Both the position numbers and the translations under genes were made by a program. From an uncultured Prevotella sp. (GTDB taxonomy: Bacteria; Bacteroidota; Bacteroidia; Bacteroidales; Bacteroidaceae): a DNA stretch of 43,308 bases. The stretch is from NCBI GenBank assembly GCA_900769275.1, contig CAAGGA010000086.1, forward strand, positions 1 through 43,308, written 5' to 3'. Shown piece by piece: positions 43,224 to 43,308 of this stretch (positions within the stretch are counted from its first letter, which is position 1; each line of letters opens with the position of its first letter). Below the pieces are notes generated by a model. It did no database searches. It was not told the DNA's origin and saw only the letters and a list, made by a program, of their open reading frames with translations.

Positions 43224-43303
43224 GGTGGGTTCTATTAATTTTTCGCATGCTCAAGGAAACTCCTTCCCTTTGGTCAGTGAGTCCAAGGGACAAGTTTCCC
43301 ACC
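43224..43303 (+). repeat. Dispersed GGTGG-TTCTATTAAT motif, copy 3, with imperfect hairpin
   Basis: GGTGGGTTCTATTAAT (43224-43239) starts one base after the stop codon. It is followed by imperfect complementary arms (about 43255-43273 and 43283-43299). The outer GGTGGG pairs with CCCACC at 43298-43303. It may serve as a terminator, but no T-tract follows within the window. Confidence 0.55.
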
Positions 43304-43308
43304 GTCAA

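Overview
The window reads as chromosomal DNA from a member of the Bacteroidota, most likely Prevotella/Segatella-like (Prevotellaceae). The signs are promoters of the Bacteroidota type (a TTTG box, 19-21 bp, then TAnnTTTG), absence of Shine-Dalgarno sites, a TamB gene paired with a lipoprotein TamA/BamA relative (TamL), DUF2723 and S9 peptidase genes in a long housekeeping operon, several secreted plant-cell-wall hydrolases, and relics of SusC and SusD. No phage, insertion sequence, CRISPR or integrase was seen. The species cannot be fixed from the sequence alone.

Layout. 1-2 kb: a partial sugar nucleotidyltransferase, a small secreted protein, and a decayed SusD C-terminus. 2-9.2 kb: the coupled tamB-tamL envelope-assembly pair, divergent from an RNA pseudouridine synthase at 9.4-10 kb. 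10-11.2 kb: a 1.2-kb gene-free tract packed with inverted and direct repeats. 11.2-19.6 kb: a plant-polysaccharide region with a GH51 arabinofuranosidase, a decayed SusC N-terminus that keeps its promoter, a GH43 endo-arabinanase and a GH115 alpha-glucuronidase. 19.8-23.3 kb: initiator tRNA, a TetR-type regulator, fabG and a MATE exporter. 23.5-25.6 kb: an operon for a coiled-coil/beta-barrel protein and a lipoprotein, both of unknown function. 26.1-28.1 kb: a GH30 glucuronoxylanase-like enzyme. 28.3-29.9 kb: a BASS-family transporter and an unknown protein.

30.1-41.8 kb is one tightly packed leftward transcription unit of eight genes, in order of transcription: cysE, an RlmL-like rRNA methyltransferase, an S9 peptidase, purD, a multi-pass membrane protein, a YqaA-like protein, a DUF2723 (GT117-like) membrane protein and a polysaccharide deacetylase. 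41.8-42.5 kb is another repeat-rich gap that shares a 16-bp motif with the 10.9-kb tract. The window ends with a second, small sugar nucleotidyltransferase.

Together, the GH51 and GH43 enzymes look like the surviving part of an arabinan utilisation locus whose SusC/SusD uptake pair is no longer intact here. GH115 and GH30 act on glucuronoxylan but stand as separate single genes. The more unusual points are the two Sus relics, the shared intergenic repeat families, a four-cysteine insertion in PurD, a Gly/Arg-rich tail on the RlmL-like enzyme, an unrecognised C-terminal module on the arabinanase, and the DUF2723 protein as a candidate protein O-glycosyltransferase.
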